Below, piece by piece: positions 45,217 through 53,860 of a stretch of DNA of 64,000 nt (the stretch's first letter is position 1; each line of letters opens with the position of its first letter). This DNA comes from Desulfuribacillus alkaliarsenatis. Lineage in GTDB: Bacteria; Bacillota; Bacilli; Desulfuribacillales; Desulfuribacillaceae. The notes beneath the pieces were generated by a model. That model was not told the DNA's origin. It made no database searches and saw only the letters and a program-made list of their open reading frames with translations. Made by a program: the position numbers and the translations under genes. The DNA lies in assembly GCF_001730225.1 (NCBI RefSeq), contig NZ_MIJE01000031.1:62001-126000 (forward strand). Direction: 5' to 3'.

Positions 45217-47264
45217 GCACCTACAAATCCGTATTCTTTATATTTAGAGAGTACCTGGTCTTCACAATAGCCACTAATAACAAAAGCTTTCACAAGGGGA
45301 TTTATTTTCTTTAGTTCTTTTATTGTTTCTTTGCCACCTTTTCCACCTTGGACAGTGAGATCTAAAAATACAAATTCAACTGTACTTGAAAATTGTTCAT
45401 AAATATTTACCGCCTCGTCCCCATCCCTAGCCGAGATAACTTCAAATCCTAAATCTTCTAGGGATTTTAAAAGAACTTCACGTACTTTGACCTGATCATC
45501 CATTATAATAACTTTACCTGTTTTAAAAGAACACGTCTTTTGTTGCGTTTGATGTCTAATCATTTCATTAGTTGAAAATGTGGCTTTTAGAAAAATATTG
45601 AATGTTGTTCCTTTATCTATTATAGAGTCAACAGTAATGTAACCTCCATGTTTTTTTATTATAGAAAGACTCGTAGCTAACCCTAATCCGTTACCATTAG
45701 CTTTTGTTGTAAAATAAGGGTCAAATATTTTGTCAAGAATTGTGTCTGGCATACCACACCCTTGATCAGTAATTGAAATTTTCACATATTCACCAGCTTC
45801 TATAGGCATGAATTGCTCACTTTCCTCTAATGTAATATTTTGCGCTTTTACAGTTATATAGCCACCATCAGGCATTGCTTGAGTAGCATTAATAACGATA
45901 TTATTTATCACTTGATTGATTTGGCCTTCATCTATTTTAACATTATGTAAGTTGTCCTCTAGGTCCCAGCGGCACTTTATGTTTAAGCCTTTTAGTACAA
46001 ATTCGCAAGAATCTAATAATAGTTCTTTTAATGAATTAGTGGTTTTTAAAATTGGGGAGCCACCTTTTGAGAATGTTAATAACTGCTGGGTTAGACGCTC
46101 TGATTGTTGAAAGCTTTTCTCAGCCTCTTCAAGATACTTAACTATTCTTGAATAATCTCCATTTAATTGTTCCAGTGTAAATTTAGCTAAAGCTACATTG
46201 CCTTTAGAAACCGTTAATAAATTGTTAAAATCATGGGCAATCCCACCAGCTAACAGCCCAACCGAATCAAGCTTATCAATAATTCGCTGTTGTTCTTCTG
46301 CATCTTTTCTATCAGTGATGTCCAATAGAGCTCCAATCACTTTCATTTCATCATTTTCGTTTTTAATCACCTTAAACTGATCATGTAAACAGCGATACTC
46401 TCCGTTGACATGTTTAACTCTATATTCAATAGTTATTATTTCGCCAATATTATAGCTTAATACAATCTTATTTTTATCTTCGCTATGTACACATTTTATC
46501 CATTCATCTATGCTTGCACCTATAAATTTATCTGGTTTATAACCAAGTACACTTTCAACATTTGGGCTTACATATGTGATAACTGGGTTGATATCATCTA
46601 CTCTACATGAATAGATAATTGCCTGAGTTTGCGATACGATAGCATCTAATCTCTCATCATTTTCTCTAAGCTTTTGTTCAGCTAGTCTCAAATCAGAAAT
46701 ACTTTGTTTTAATGAATCTATCATTCTAGTATTTCGAAGTGCTAGAGCAACAATATCTCCTATTCTAGAGGCAAAATCACTATCACGTTTAGTGAAACCG
46801 CCTTTTTTATTAGCAAGACCAATTAAACCTACTGTTTTTTGATCAATAACAAGGGGAGCAAACAATACATTATCTACCGACATATGCCCTGCCGGCATGT
46901 ATTGCATCCATTTACTACTCGCAAAATTATTATCAATTACCGCCTTGTTAGTGTGGTACGCTATCTCACGCAAACCTCTAATTGGCATCGGAAGATTAAT
47001 ATCTACGGTACAAGGTCTGCCACCAGAATCGAGGTAGATTACTTCATTTTCTTCACCGTCAGCTTTTAGTAGAGCCACATAACCAGATATATTACCAATT
47101 ACTTTTTTGCAGCAATTAAATATTACCTTTGCCGTTGTCTGAAAATCTTGACTACCCATCAATGCTCTGGTGCTCTCAAGAATAGCATCATTTTCGTCCT
47201 TAATTAACTTCAATTCATTAATAAGTTCTTGTTTGGACTTCATTTCATCTGCAGTGCGCCCCAT
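45159..47264 (-). CDS. GAF-PAS hybrid histidine kinase
   Basis: This 701-residue cytoplasmic kinase has a short coiled coil, a GAF domain (about 35-185; NVLFAPLVIDQKTVGLIGLA), a PAS domain (about 205-320; VITYVSPNVESVLGYKPDKF), a HisKA with GGIAHDFNNLLTVSKGN (near residue 345), HATPase (NGLGLATSLSIIKKHGG) and a C-terminal receiver (FVFLDLTVQGGKGGKE, phospho-Asp near 630). The HDFNN-type phospho-acceptor box is that of NtrB/PAS-hybrid kinases. Its target is not adjacent. Confidence 0.88.
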   Translation of the reverse strand: MGRTADEMKSKQELINELKLIKDENDAILESTRALMGSQDFQTTAKVIFNCCKKVIGNISGYVALLKADGEENEVIYLDSGGRPCTVDINLPMPIRGLREIAYHTNKAVIDNNFASSKWMQYMPAGHMSVDNVLFAPLVIDQKTVGLIGLANKKGGFTKRDSDFASRIGDIVALALRNTRMIDSLKQSISDLRLAEQKLRENDERLDAIVSQTQAIIYSCRVDDINPVITYVSPNVESVLGYKPDKFIGASIDEWIKCVHSEDKNKIVLSYNIGEIITIEYRVKHVNGEYRCLHDQFKVIKNENDEMKVIGALLDITDRKDAEEQQRIIDKLDSVGLLAGGIAHDFNNLLTVSKGNVALAKFTLEQLNGDYSRIVKYLEEAEKSFQQSERLTQQLLTFSKGGSPILKTTNSLKELLLDSCEFVLKGLNIKCRWDLEDNLHNVKIDEGQINQVINNIVINATQAMPDGGYITVKAQNITLEESEQFMPIEAGEYVKISITDQGCGMPDTILDKIFDPYFTTKANGNGLGLATSLSIIKKHGGYITVDSIIDKGTTFNIFLKATFSTNEMIRHQTQQKTCSFKTGKVIIMDDQVKVREVLLKSLEDLGFEVISARDGDEAVNIYEQFSSTVEFVFLDLTVQGGKGGKETIKELKKINPLVKAFVISGYCEDQVLSKYKEYGFVGAIKKPFNLKEIKHAIMSLH

Positions 47265-47347
47265 TTAATCCCCCACCAATAATAAAATAAGCTTTCAAAT
47301 ATAACTATTCGCCAAGATTTCTATAAACCCTACCAGGTAGATGAAAA

Positions 47348-47437
47348 ATGTTCTTTAGTTACATACACAGATTAATAAGTATTTCTATTTTGACGTTATT
47401 CGCACTAATTGTTTCTGCAACAAGCACTACTAACTAG
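47348..47437 (+). CDS. Possible 29-residue membrane peptide
   Basis: The frame from ATG 47348 encodes MFFSYIHRLISISILTLFAL then IVSATSTTN, a single hydrophobic helix with a short polar tail. An AGGT lies about 10 bases upstream, which is weak. It lies in the 235-base gap between the divergent kinase and the 47518 membrane protein. It may be a true small peptide or chance. Confidence 0.3.
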   Translation: MFFSYIHRLISISILTLFALIVSATSTTN

Positions 47438-47517
47438 CTTCCATAATTAACAAATCAGGAGTATGATATAAACAAAAGATAGGTTGAGCAACGCTACACA
47501 TGGGAGGGAATGTACGG

Positions 47518-48048
47518 ATGTCTGTTATAAATTTTTATGTAAGTCTGATTAAAGGCAAACTCGCAGAAGCATATTCAACTAAAGGCATTGAAGGCTTTAT
47601 AAAAAAAATAGAAACATGGATAGGGATTATCTTATTAGCATTCCTATTCATGTTCCTATTGAGTTCATTAGTAGTAAGTATATGGTTTGTAGCCTTTTTC
47701 CTTCTTTGCTTTCTGTTTATTACATTTCTTCTCAAAACAGATAGAATCTCATTTTTATTTTTGGGCGTACCTTATTTAATTTTACTAGCTTTAAGAGTGT
47801 TAAGTTCCTTTCAGAATGCCCACAAAGAACAGAAAAAGCAGAAAGAACAGAATGGTAAAGAATTTGATGCAGATATGCAATACTTCAAAAACCTAATGAC
47901 TTTACTTATAACGATAGTTCTATTGCCTTTTGTATCAATGCTTGCCATATTTATTTGGGTTTACTTTTTATTTTATGCGATTGATTTTCTGTTTTATCTT
48001 TTGGAGATATTCTTCAATTATTTAAATTCCTTAAATTCTAAGAACTAG
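47518..48048 (+). CDS. Hypothetical membrane protein
   Basis: I do not recognise this 176-residue protein. It has four to five hydrophobic segments (about 34-55, 57-76, 80-95, 125-150, 150-170) and a Lys/Gln/Glu-rich loop (about 102-122). GGGAGGG lies 9 bases before ATG 47518; an in-frame ATG at 47500 would place that site inside the gene. It stands alone on the plus strand. Confidence 0.6.
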   Translation: MSVINFYVSLIKGKLAEAYSTKGIEGFIKKIETWIGIILLAFLFMFLLSSLVVSIWFVAFFLLCFLFITFLLKTDRISFLFLGVPYLILLALRVLSSFQNAHKEQKKQKEQNGKEFDADMQYFKNLMTLLITIVLLPFVSMLAIFIWVYFLFYAIDFLFYLLEIFFNYLNSLNSKN

Positions 48049-48115
48049 CAGTAATGACTAACACTTGTGCTATCTTATCAAGCTAATAGTTCATCTAAAA
48101 TCAAGCGTTTCACTA

Positions 48116-48148
48116 ACAAAAACAGCCCCATTAATTAAACAGGGCTGT
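48116..48148 (-). terminator. Terminator after ABC exporter operon
   Basis: ACAGCCC (48122-48128) pairs with GGGCTGT (48142-48148), with 13 nt between. On the minus strand it is followed by TTTTTG, 16 bases past the permease stop. Confidence 0.8.
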
Positions 48149-48164
48149 CTACTAGGTTAGTACT

Positions 48165-49001
48165 CTACGTAATATCTTTATTAGAGAACTTGTTTATTGC
48201 TAATGCAACAAAGGCTAACATGTAAATGGCTATATAGACAAACATCCAGACGCTTGCTGGCTCTCCACTTCCTGATAGACTAGCACCTGCCATGGCTGTG
48301 CCAGCAAGTTCAGAGCCAGGAACCATGACACGTTCCATCGTACTATAAATGGTTTGGAAGGGTGATACTAGACTAATAAAAATACCCGTTCCAATAATTG
48401 AATTACTGTTCACGTACTGGCCAATCATTTCAACCATTCCACCAACGTTACCTAAAATATAGATAAAAATCACTAAGATTCCATTTGAAACGGTTTTGAA
48501 GTATACAGAACCAAACAACGTCAGGCAAACAAGTGCTGATGGAAGTAATAAATATAACAGCCAACCTTTCATCGTCTGCGTAAATGTTAAACTGGTAATC
48601 GTGCTTAGGTCAAACCAATATCCGATAAGCAATATTGAGAAGAAAAGCACACTTGCGTACAAACAAGCTAAGATAATCAAGCCCACAAGTTTCCCAAGAA
48701 TATACTGATAACGGTGAATTGGGCGTGTGATAATACCTTGTATCAGTCCTGAGTCTAGCTCAGATGCAACGGCTCCTGCTGCAAGTATAATCGTTAACAA
48801 GGCAATTAACATCGAAGAGAACTGAAAACCCATCTTAGTAACCATTTGAATGGCAAACGGTCTGAACTGATCGCCCATTCCGTGGGTCGCTGACGTATTG
48901 GGAAAATAATTAAGCATAACCGTCCAAAATACCAAGTACAAAATGGTAACTATCCCCATGATCATAAATGTTTTTTTGCGGATTGCTTCTTGAAGTGTCA
49001 T
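48165..49001 (-). CDS. ABC-2 type exporter permease
   Basis: This 278-residue membrane protein has six segments and the ABC-2 pattern (early segment at 13-32, ELDSGLIQGIITRPIHRYQYILGK coupling helix near 82-105, and a last segment at 252-270). It is the membrane half of an exporter with the ATPase encoded 2 bases upstream. The layout recalls NosY-type permeases. The substrate is unknown. Confidence 0.82.
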   Translation of the reverse strand: MTLQEAIRKKTFMIMGIVTILYLVFWTVMLNYFPNTSATHGMGDQFRPFAIQMVTKMGFQFSSMLIALLTIILAAGAVASELDSGLIQGIITRPIHRYQYILGKLVGLIILACLYASVLFFSILLIGYWFDLSTITSLTFTQTMKGWLLYLLLPSALVCLTLFGSVYFKTVSNGILVIFIYILGNVGGMVEMIGQYVNSNSIIGTGIFISLVSPFQTIYSTMERVMVPGSELAGTAMAGASLSGSGEPASVWMFVYIAIYMLAFVALAINKFSNKDIT

Positions 49002-49003
49002 TA

Positions 49004-49921
49004 TTATGATCGCTCTAATGGTAATCCCTCCCCGCCAACAATCTGCAAGAATACCGTTTCAAGGGTTTCTCTATGTGGTGTCAACTCATAAATAGTCACA
49101 CCATTTGTTATAAGTTGCGAAGCGAGGACAGGTATCTGTTCGTAATCATTTAACGGAACTGTCAGGCTACCATCGGCATGCTTTTGCACTGATCCATACT
49201 CTTTATTTAACTCTGTGAGCAATGGTTCCGTAATCCCCTTCGCTCTAATTGTTAGTAGAACATTGTCCATTAGTAAATCGTCCATCCGTGCAGATTTCGC
49301 CACAGTGCCTTTATGGATAATGGTTACACTATCGCAAACCGCTTCTACTTCACTTAAAAGGTGACTATTAAGAAACACTGTCATCCCTTCATTTTTCAAA
49401 GATACAATAATATCTCTAACATCTCTACGACCGATTGGGTCTAATGCCGATGTCGGTTCATCTAGAAAGATTAGCTCAGGATTTGCGAGCAGCGCGCTGG
49501 CTAAACCAATACGCTGCTGCATACCTTTGCTATAGGAGCCAACTTTATATTTTTCCTGACCTTCAAGTCCAACTAACTTTAAGACCCTGTTAATTTGATC
49601 TTTTGGGTTTTTTATCTTGAGCATTTGCGAGTGAAAGTGTAGCAAGTCTAAGCCTGTCATCCAATCTTGATAACGAAAAAGCTCTGGAAGATAACCCATC
49701 TTGTGTCTGACAGAGACATCACCTAGTGGTTTACCGAGCACCGTTCCACTACCAGACGTCGGGAATACAAGACCTGTTAGCATTTTAATACACGTACTTT
49801 TGCCTGCTCCGTTTCGACCCAGAAAACCAAAAACCTGACCAGCCTCTACAGAAAGGTTGATGTTATCGCATGCTGTTTTATCTCCGTATTTTTTTGTTAA
49901 ATCATGTGTTTCGATGATCAT
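49004..49921 (-). CDS. ABC exporter ATPase
   Basis: This 305-residue ATPase has Walker A in GFLGRNGAGKSTCIKML (about 34-50), signature YSKGMQQRIGLASAL, Walker B in ELIFLDEPTSALDP and H-loop in VFLNSHLLSEVEAV. A 90-residue C-terminal extension is typical of CcmA/NosF-like exporters. Its start overlaps the stop of the 49921 gene by one base. It powers the permease at 48165. Confidence 0.92.
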   Translation of the reverse strand: MIIETHDLTKKYGDKTACDNINLSVEAGQVFGFLGRNGAGKSTCIKMLTGLVFPTSGSGTVLGKPLGDVSVRHKMGYLPELFRYQDWMTGLDLLHFHSQMLKIKNPKDQINRVLKLVGLEGQEKYKVGSYSKGMQQRIGLASALLANPELIFLDEPTSALDPIGRRDVRDIIVSLKNEGMTVFLNSHLLSEVEAVCDSVTIIHKGTVAKSARMDDLLMDNVLLTIRAKGITEPLLTELNKEYGSVQKHADGSLTVPLNDYEQIPVLASQLITNGVTIYELTPHRETLETVFLQIVGGEGLPLERS

Positions 49922-50865
49922 TAACGGACACTCCTAGCGATTTTAGCCAACTCAGCATCTGCTTTATCCGCTATCAAACTATATAAGAGCCCATTCTCAG
50001 TCCATACTAATACAGAAGCGTTATCGAATTGCTGCTCACCGTGTTGAACGATGAATTTTTCTTTCATGTCTGGCATCGCTTCAGACTTATTGTGAGGCAT
50101 TATTTCTGGCATTGCGCCTGACATTGTCTCTGTGAGTGCTTTGAAATCAGATACTGTGTAAATGTAACCTTTTTTTCCACCTAAGTCGACCTCTCTTCCA
50201 AACCCGACTAATACTGGCAAATAAATATCAGCACTATCCTGCTCGATCTCAGCAAGCTGTTGACGAATATTTGTAGGTATAATCGGTAAGTTGATCATGA
50301 CATCATGCAGTTCATCCTTCACAGCGTCTGGTGCATTTAAGAAGGATTTCTGTGTTGCTAGAAATAGCACTTCATCATATTTTGCAAAAGCAGTAGCCGA
50401 AGAAACCTGTGTAAACTCGACGTCTCTAATTTGATTACTAAGAAGCTTCTGGCTATTGATCATTGTCAAAAATTCATTTGAAGCGTCGACATCAATTGTA
50501 AAAGTTTTACTTGCCGATTCAACTGCAAAAAGTGTAGGCTGTTCTGAATCTAACTCGCGTGGCAATTGAAATCTGAAAGCTCCAAAATCTCTAGCATCGT
50601 TAAGTGTAGTTTTCTCTGGCTTTTGTTGTGAAACAATATTTACTAACTGTTTATGGTCAAGCTCCTGTCCTTTTAGTCCTTCTTTCATATTAGACATTGT
50701 TTGCATGCCTTCTTCAATATCAGCAAGCGTAATTCTAATTGTTTTAACATCATTAACTCGGAAAATCGATAAAAAATCAAGAGCTAACGTTTGTACAGGT
50801 TGTACAAACATAACAAGTGCCATTACAAATGCTACTAGTGTAGAAATAACGTATTTTTTATTCAT
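49921..50865 (-). CDS. Hypothetical exported or membrane-anchored protein of the ABC operon
   Basis: I do not recognise this 314-residue protein. The first 28 residues form a signal or anchor (YVISTLVAFVMALVMFVQPV), and the rest looks like a soluble alpha/beta extracytoplasmic domain with no clear catalytic motif. It is first in a three-gene operon with an ABC exporter, directly downstream of a two-component system and four TTATTACA repeats. It may be a sensor, substrate or chaperone for the exporter. Confidence 0.6.
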   Translation of the reverse strand: MNKKYVISTLVAFVMALVMFVQPVQTLALDFLSIFRVNDVKTIRITLADIEEGMQTMSNMKEGLKGQELDHKQLVNIVSQQKPEKTTLNDARDFGAFRFQLPRELDSEQPTLFAVESASKTFTIDVDASNEFLTMINSQKLLSNQIRDVEFTQVSSATAFAKYDEVLFLATQKSFLNAPDAVKDELHDVMINLPIIPTNIRQQLAEIEQDSADIYLPVLVGFGREVDLGGKKGYIYTVSDFKALTETMSGAMPEIMPHNKSEAMPDMKEKFIVQHGEQQFDNASVLVWTENGLLYSLIADKADAELAKIARSVR

Positions 50866-50893
50866 ATAGACCTAGACCCCTCCATACATTTTT

Positions 50894-50941
50894 TTATTAC
50901 AGTTCTGTTATTACAGTTATTATTACATTTGTATTATTACA
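50894..50941 (-). promoter_or_regulatory. Four TTATTACA direct repeats, likely regulator-binding site
   Basis: TTATTACA (minus strand TGTAATAA) occurs exactly at 50894-50901, 50908-50915, 50920-50927 and 50934-50941, spaced 14, 12 and 14 bases. They lie 29-76 bases upstream of the 50865 start codon, just after the kinase gene. Direct repeats in front of an operon next to an OmpR-type regulator fit the binding sites of that class. Confidence 0.6.
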
Positions 50942-50999
50942 CTTGTTTGTGTCCTTACTATGACCTCAGGGAAAGAAATTTAATTACAATGCTGTAAAA

Positions 51000-52058
51000 T
51001 CATTCCAATGGCAAGGGTAAGGTAATAATAAAGGTAGTCCCCTGACCAACCTTACTTGTAAAGTCTATGTCTCCTCCGTGAATTTCTACAATTCTCTTTA
51101 CTATAGCTAATCCAAGGCCACTTCCTTCTTGTGAATGGGATTTGTCCGCTTGATAAAATTTTTCAAAGATTCGTTCTTGGTCAACATCGCTTATTCCCAT
51201 ACCCTGATCTTGAATCCTGACAACGACTACGTCCGCCGTTTTCTTAGCTTGTATACTTATAGTTCCCGAATCCCTAGAGAATTTGATCGCATTGTCAATA
51301 ATGTTCAACCAAATCTGCTGCGTAAGGGAATCATCTCCAGTATAATCAATTTTCTCAAGATCTATAGCAAGTTCAAGGTTCCTCTTCGTCCATTTTTCTT
51401 CAAGGAGTACAATCGCCCTGCGGATTTGTTCATCAAGGGAAAATAGCTTTCCGCTTTCAGGTATTGATTGATGGTCTAGCATTGAAAGTCGCAACATGTT
51501 TGCGCTCAAATTACTCAACCTTTTTGTTTCCTCAATAATGATAGTCGTATACACGTGGACATTTTCTTCCGATAAATTCTTATTTTGAAGCATTTCAGCG
51601 AAACCTTGTATCGAGGCCACTGGAGTTTTTAATTCGTGTGATACATTACTGATAAAATCCTTTCGCAGATATTCCATATTCCCCAGTTCTGTTGTCATCT
51701 TATTGAAGTTCTTCGCCAAAACTCCAATTTCATCATTGCTTAGATAATCTATCTTTATGGAAAAATCGCCCTTAGCCACTTCTTTAGTTGCATTACTAAT
51801 TCGTATGATTGGCTCAGAAACCTTGCGAATTGCCAGATATAAAAGTGAACTCCCCAGCACAATACAAAGTATTAGGGTTGCAATCATATAGTAACGAAAC
51901 AATTCATGTGCTTCAGCTATGCTCAAATTATCGTTATAGTGAACTGCCATAAAAAGGGCCGTCATAAATCCGAAGGAGATTACGCACGCCAAAAACATGA
52001 TTCCGATTGCAATCACAGTGCCTTTGGCGCGAATTGAATTCGATAGATTTTTAATCAT
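51000..52058 (-). CDS. Membrane sensor histidine kinase
   Basis: This 352-residue kinase has two membrane segments (about 13-36 and 52-73) with only a short outer loop, a HAMP (about 72-125), HisKA with DFISNVSHELKTPVASIQG (near residue 143) and HATPase (GSGLGLAIVKRIVEIHGG). The short loop is typical of intramembrane-sensing kinases that watch envelope stress or work with ABC exporters. It overlaps its regulator gene by 8 bases and lies just upstream of an ABC exporter operon. Confidence 0.9.
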   Translation of the reverse strand: MIKNLSNSIRAKGTVIAIGIMFLACVISFGFMTALFMAVHYNDNLSIAEAHELFRYYMIATLILCIVLGSSLLYLAIRKVSEPIIRISNATKEVAKGDFSIKIDYLSNDEIGVLAKNFNKMTTELGNMEYLRKDFISNVSHELKTPVASIQGFAEMLQNKNLSEENVHVYTTIIIEETKRLSNLSANMLRLSMLDHQSIPESGKLFSLDEQIRRAIVLLEEKWTKRNLELAIDLEKIDYTGDDSLTQQIWLNIIDNAIKFSRDSGTISIQAKKTADVVVVRIQDQGMGISDVDQERIFEKFYQADKSHSQEGSGLGLAIVKRIVEIHGGDIDFTSKVGQGTTFIITLPLPLE

Positions 52059-52728
52059 CTCTTTTCACCGCCTTATAGCCTAGTCCTCTTATAGTGACGA
52101 TTTCAAACTCTGGTCGGCCATCAAGCTTTTTACGAAGTTTTTTAATGTGACTATCGACCGTGCGCTCATCAACTTCGGTATCTAGTCCCCAAATTTCTGA
52201 CAGAAGTTGCTGTCTTGTAAAGATTCGCTTAGGATAACTTAACAATTTAAATAGCAACAAGAATTCTTTTTTAGGTAGCTCCATTTCGATATCTGTGCCA
52301 TGGATACTTAAATTGTCATAGTCTAGCACAAGTTTGCCGACAACAATTTTATGATCATTGGCAATTTTAGCTCTACGTAATAATGCAGCAACCCTTAAAA
52401 CCATCTCATTCATGTTTATTGGCTTTACCATATAATCATCTGTGCCTAGGCGAAAGCCTTTTTCCTTATCTGCAAAGCTTTCTTTAGCAGTTATCACTAG
52501 GATAGGCAAGGTATAATTAGCTTCCCTTAGGCTTTCAATTAGTTCAAACCCATCCATAAGCGGCATCATTATATCGCTAATAATTAAGTCAACATGTTGT
52601 TCATCTAAGATATCAAGGGCTTCTTGTCCGTCAAGAGCTTGTAAGACTCTATATCCAGCCTGTTCTAAACGCGCTTTCATTAACAGCGCTAAATTTTGAT
52701 TATCTTCAACGACCAATATTTGAAACAT
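52051..52728 (-). CDS. OmpR-family response regulator
   Basis: This 225-residue regulator has a receiver (LVVEDNQN, phospho-Asp in LIISDIMMPLMDG, Lys in DYMVKPINMNE) and a winged-helix domain (MELPKKEFLLLFKLLSYPKR; ERTVDSHIKKLRKKLDGRPE). It forms a pair with the overlapping kinase gene and probably controls the exporter operon that follows, through the TTATTACA repeats. Confidence 0.92.
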   Translation of the reverse strand: MFQILVVEDNQNLALLMKARLEQAGYRVLQALDGQEALDILDEQHVDLIISDIMMPLMDGFELIESLREANYTLPILVITAKESFADKEKGFRLGTDDYMVKPINMNEMVLRVAALLRRAKIANDHKIVVGKLVLDYDNLSIHGTDIEMELPKKEFLLLFKLLSYPKRIFTRQQLLSEIWGLDTEVDERTVDSHIKKLRKKLDGRPEFEIVTIRGLGYKAVKRDD

Positions 52729-52826
52729 AGCGAACCCACTTTCTAAAATACATTAATGTTCTTGACTCTATTTTACCTGATTAATGTGAACTGAATGTGT
52801 CCAAATCCTATTATTACCTAAAATAC

Positions 52827-52866
52827 AAAAGCTGTCTCAAACCTTTTTCTTTGGTTTTAAGACAGC
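52827..52866 (-). terminator. Terminator after 52881 gene
   Basis: GCTGTCT (52831-52837) pairs with AGACAGC (52860-52866); AAACC/GGTTT extends the stem inside. On the minus strand TTTTG follows. It lies 14 bases past the stop. Confidence 0.82.
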
Positions 52867-52880
52867 CTCATATGTAGTTG

Positions 52881-53189
52881 CTATAATTTAACCTCTACTG
52901 ATTTAACTTTGTCTTCCATTTTCTGTTTGCGATCTCGACGATCATCGATTTTAAGTGTTGTTAAGACCCGATTAGCACCTTTTTCAAAAGGAATTTCATG
53001 CAATTGCTGTAGAACTTTGAAGATTTGCTCTAGTTCTCCTTCAAGGATTGTACTCATCGGAGTTAGTTGGTAGCGTATTGTTCCTTCATTTTCGAACTGT
53101 TTTAGCATCTTATGAACTTCAGCGACGTAGTGACTCACACTTGTCGTACCCGTTCCTATTGGCACAATTGATATTTCTGCAATTGCCAT
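52881..53189 (-). CDS. MTH1187/YkoF-type thiamine-binding family protein
   Basis: This 102-residue protein matches the MTH1187 (DUF77) family: AIAEISIVPIGTGTTSVSHYVA at the start, YQLTPMSTILEGELEQIF in the middle. Relatives form tetramers and bind thiamine or its pyrimidine. GAGGGG lies 8 bases before ATG 53189, and the upstream gene ends within this site; the in-frame GTG at 53198 is less likely. Confidence 0.85.
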   Translation of the reverse strand: MAIAEISIVPIGTGTTSVSHYVAEVHKMLKQFENEGTIRYQLTPMSTILEGELEQIFKVLQQLHEIPFEKGANRVLTTLKIDDRRDRKQKMEDKVKSVEVKL

Positions 53190-53191
53190 AT

Positions 53192-53782
53192 CTAACACCC
53201 CTCGTTCAATTTGAATCTATCTACTTCTTTTCCATCAACTGTTATCTTTTCCGTAAACATTGACAATGGTCTCGCCCATATTCCCCGTTCACCATAAAGA
53301 GCTTGATAGACTACCAGTTCCTCTAAGGTTTCTGTATGCTTAGCAACATGTAAGACAAGATATTCATTGCCTTTATAATGGCGATATTTCTTTCCTACTG
53401 CCAATGTAGGATTATCCTCATCAACGTGACTTATGCTATTTGCCTTATCATCCAACTTTAGCTCAGAGGCCTGTTGCCATTTCGTTAGTTGGTCCTCTAT
53501 GTCACCCATCCTTAGATAGCGATTACCTCGATAGACTTCTTTACTATTAACCAGTAACAACAGTGTAGGTGCCGCTAACACCATGAATTTACTGGCTAGG
53601 CTTGGCAATTCAGTTAATTCGACGCGGACAGCAGTCCACATTGGGAATCTTGTTTCTAAGATTGCTAGTTTTTCGTCTAAGGCACGTGAAGTGCTACATT
53701 TAGATTCCGCAACATATAAGAGTATGTTTGTTTTAGTAGATATAATTGTATCTAATTGCTCTATGTTCTTTATATGTTCCAT
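53192..53782 (-). CDS. Thioredoxin-like domain fused to DUF1653
   Basis: This 196-residue protein has an N-terminal thioredoxin-like domain (about 1-105) with the active-site position CSTS instead of CxxC and a cis-Pro in VLAAPTLLLL. The C-terminal part (about 130-196) is DUF1653: GKKYRHYKGNEYLVLHVAKHTET then WARPLSMFTEKI. One Cys suggests no normal disulfide cycle. It sits two bases before the thiamine-binding-type gene and is probably co-transcribed. Confidence 0.72.
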   Translation of the reverse strand: MEHIKNIEQLDTIISTKTNILLYVAESKCSTSRALDEKLAILETRFPMWTAVRVELTELPSLASKFMVLAAPTLLLLVNSKEVYRGNRYLRMGDIEDQLTKWQQASELKLDDKANSISHVDEDNPTLAVGKKYRHYKGNEYLVLHVAKHTETLEELVVYQALYGERGIWARPLSMFTEKITVDGKEVDRFKLNEGC

Positions 53783-53860
53783 CTTGTCCCCCGTTCTGCG
53801 AATTAGCCTACCGAGAATATCGCACGTTAATTCTATCGCACGCTAATTCTACTGAAAGAT

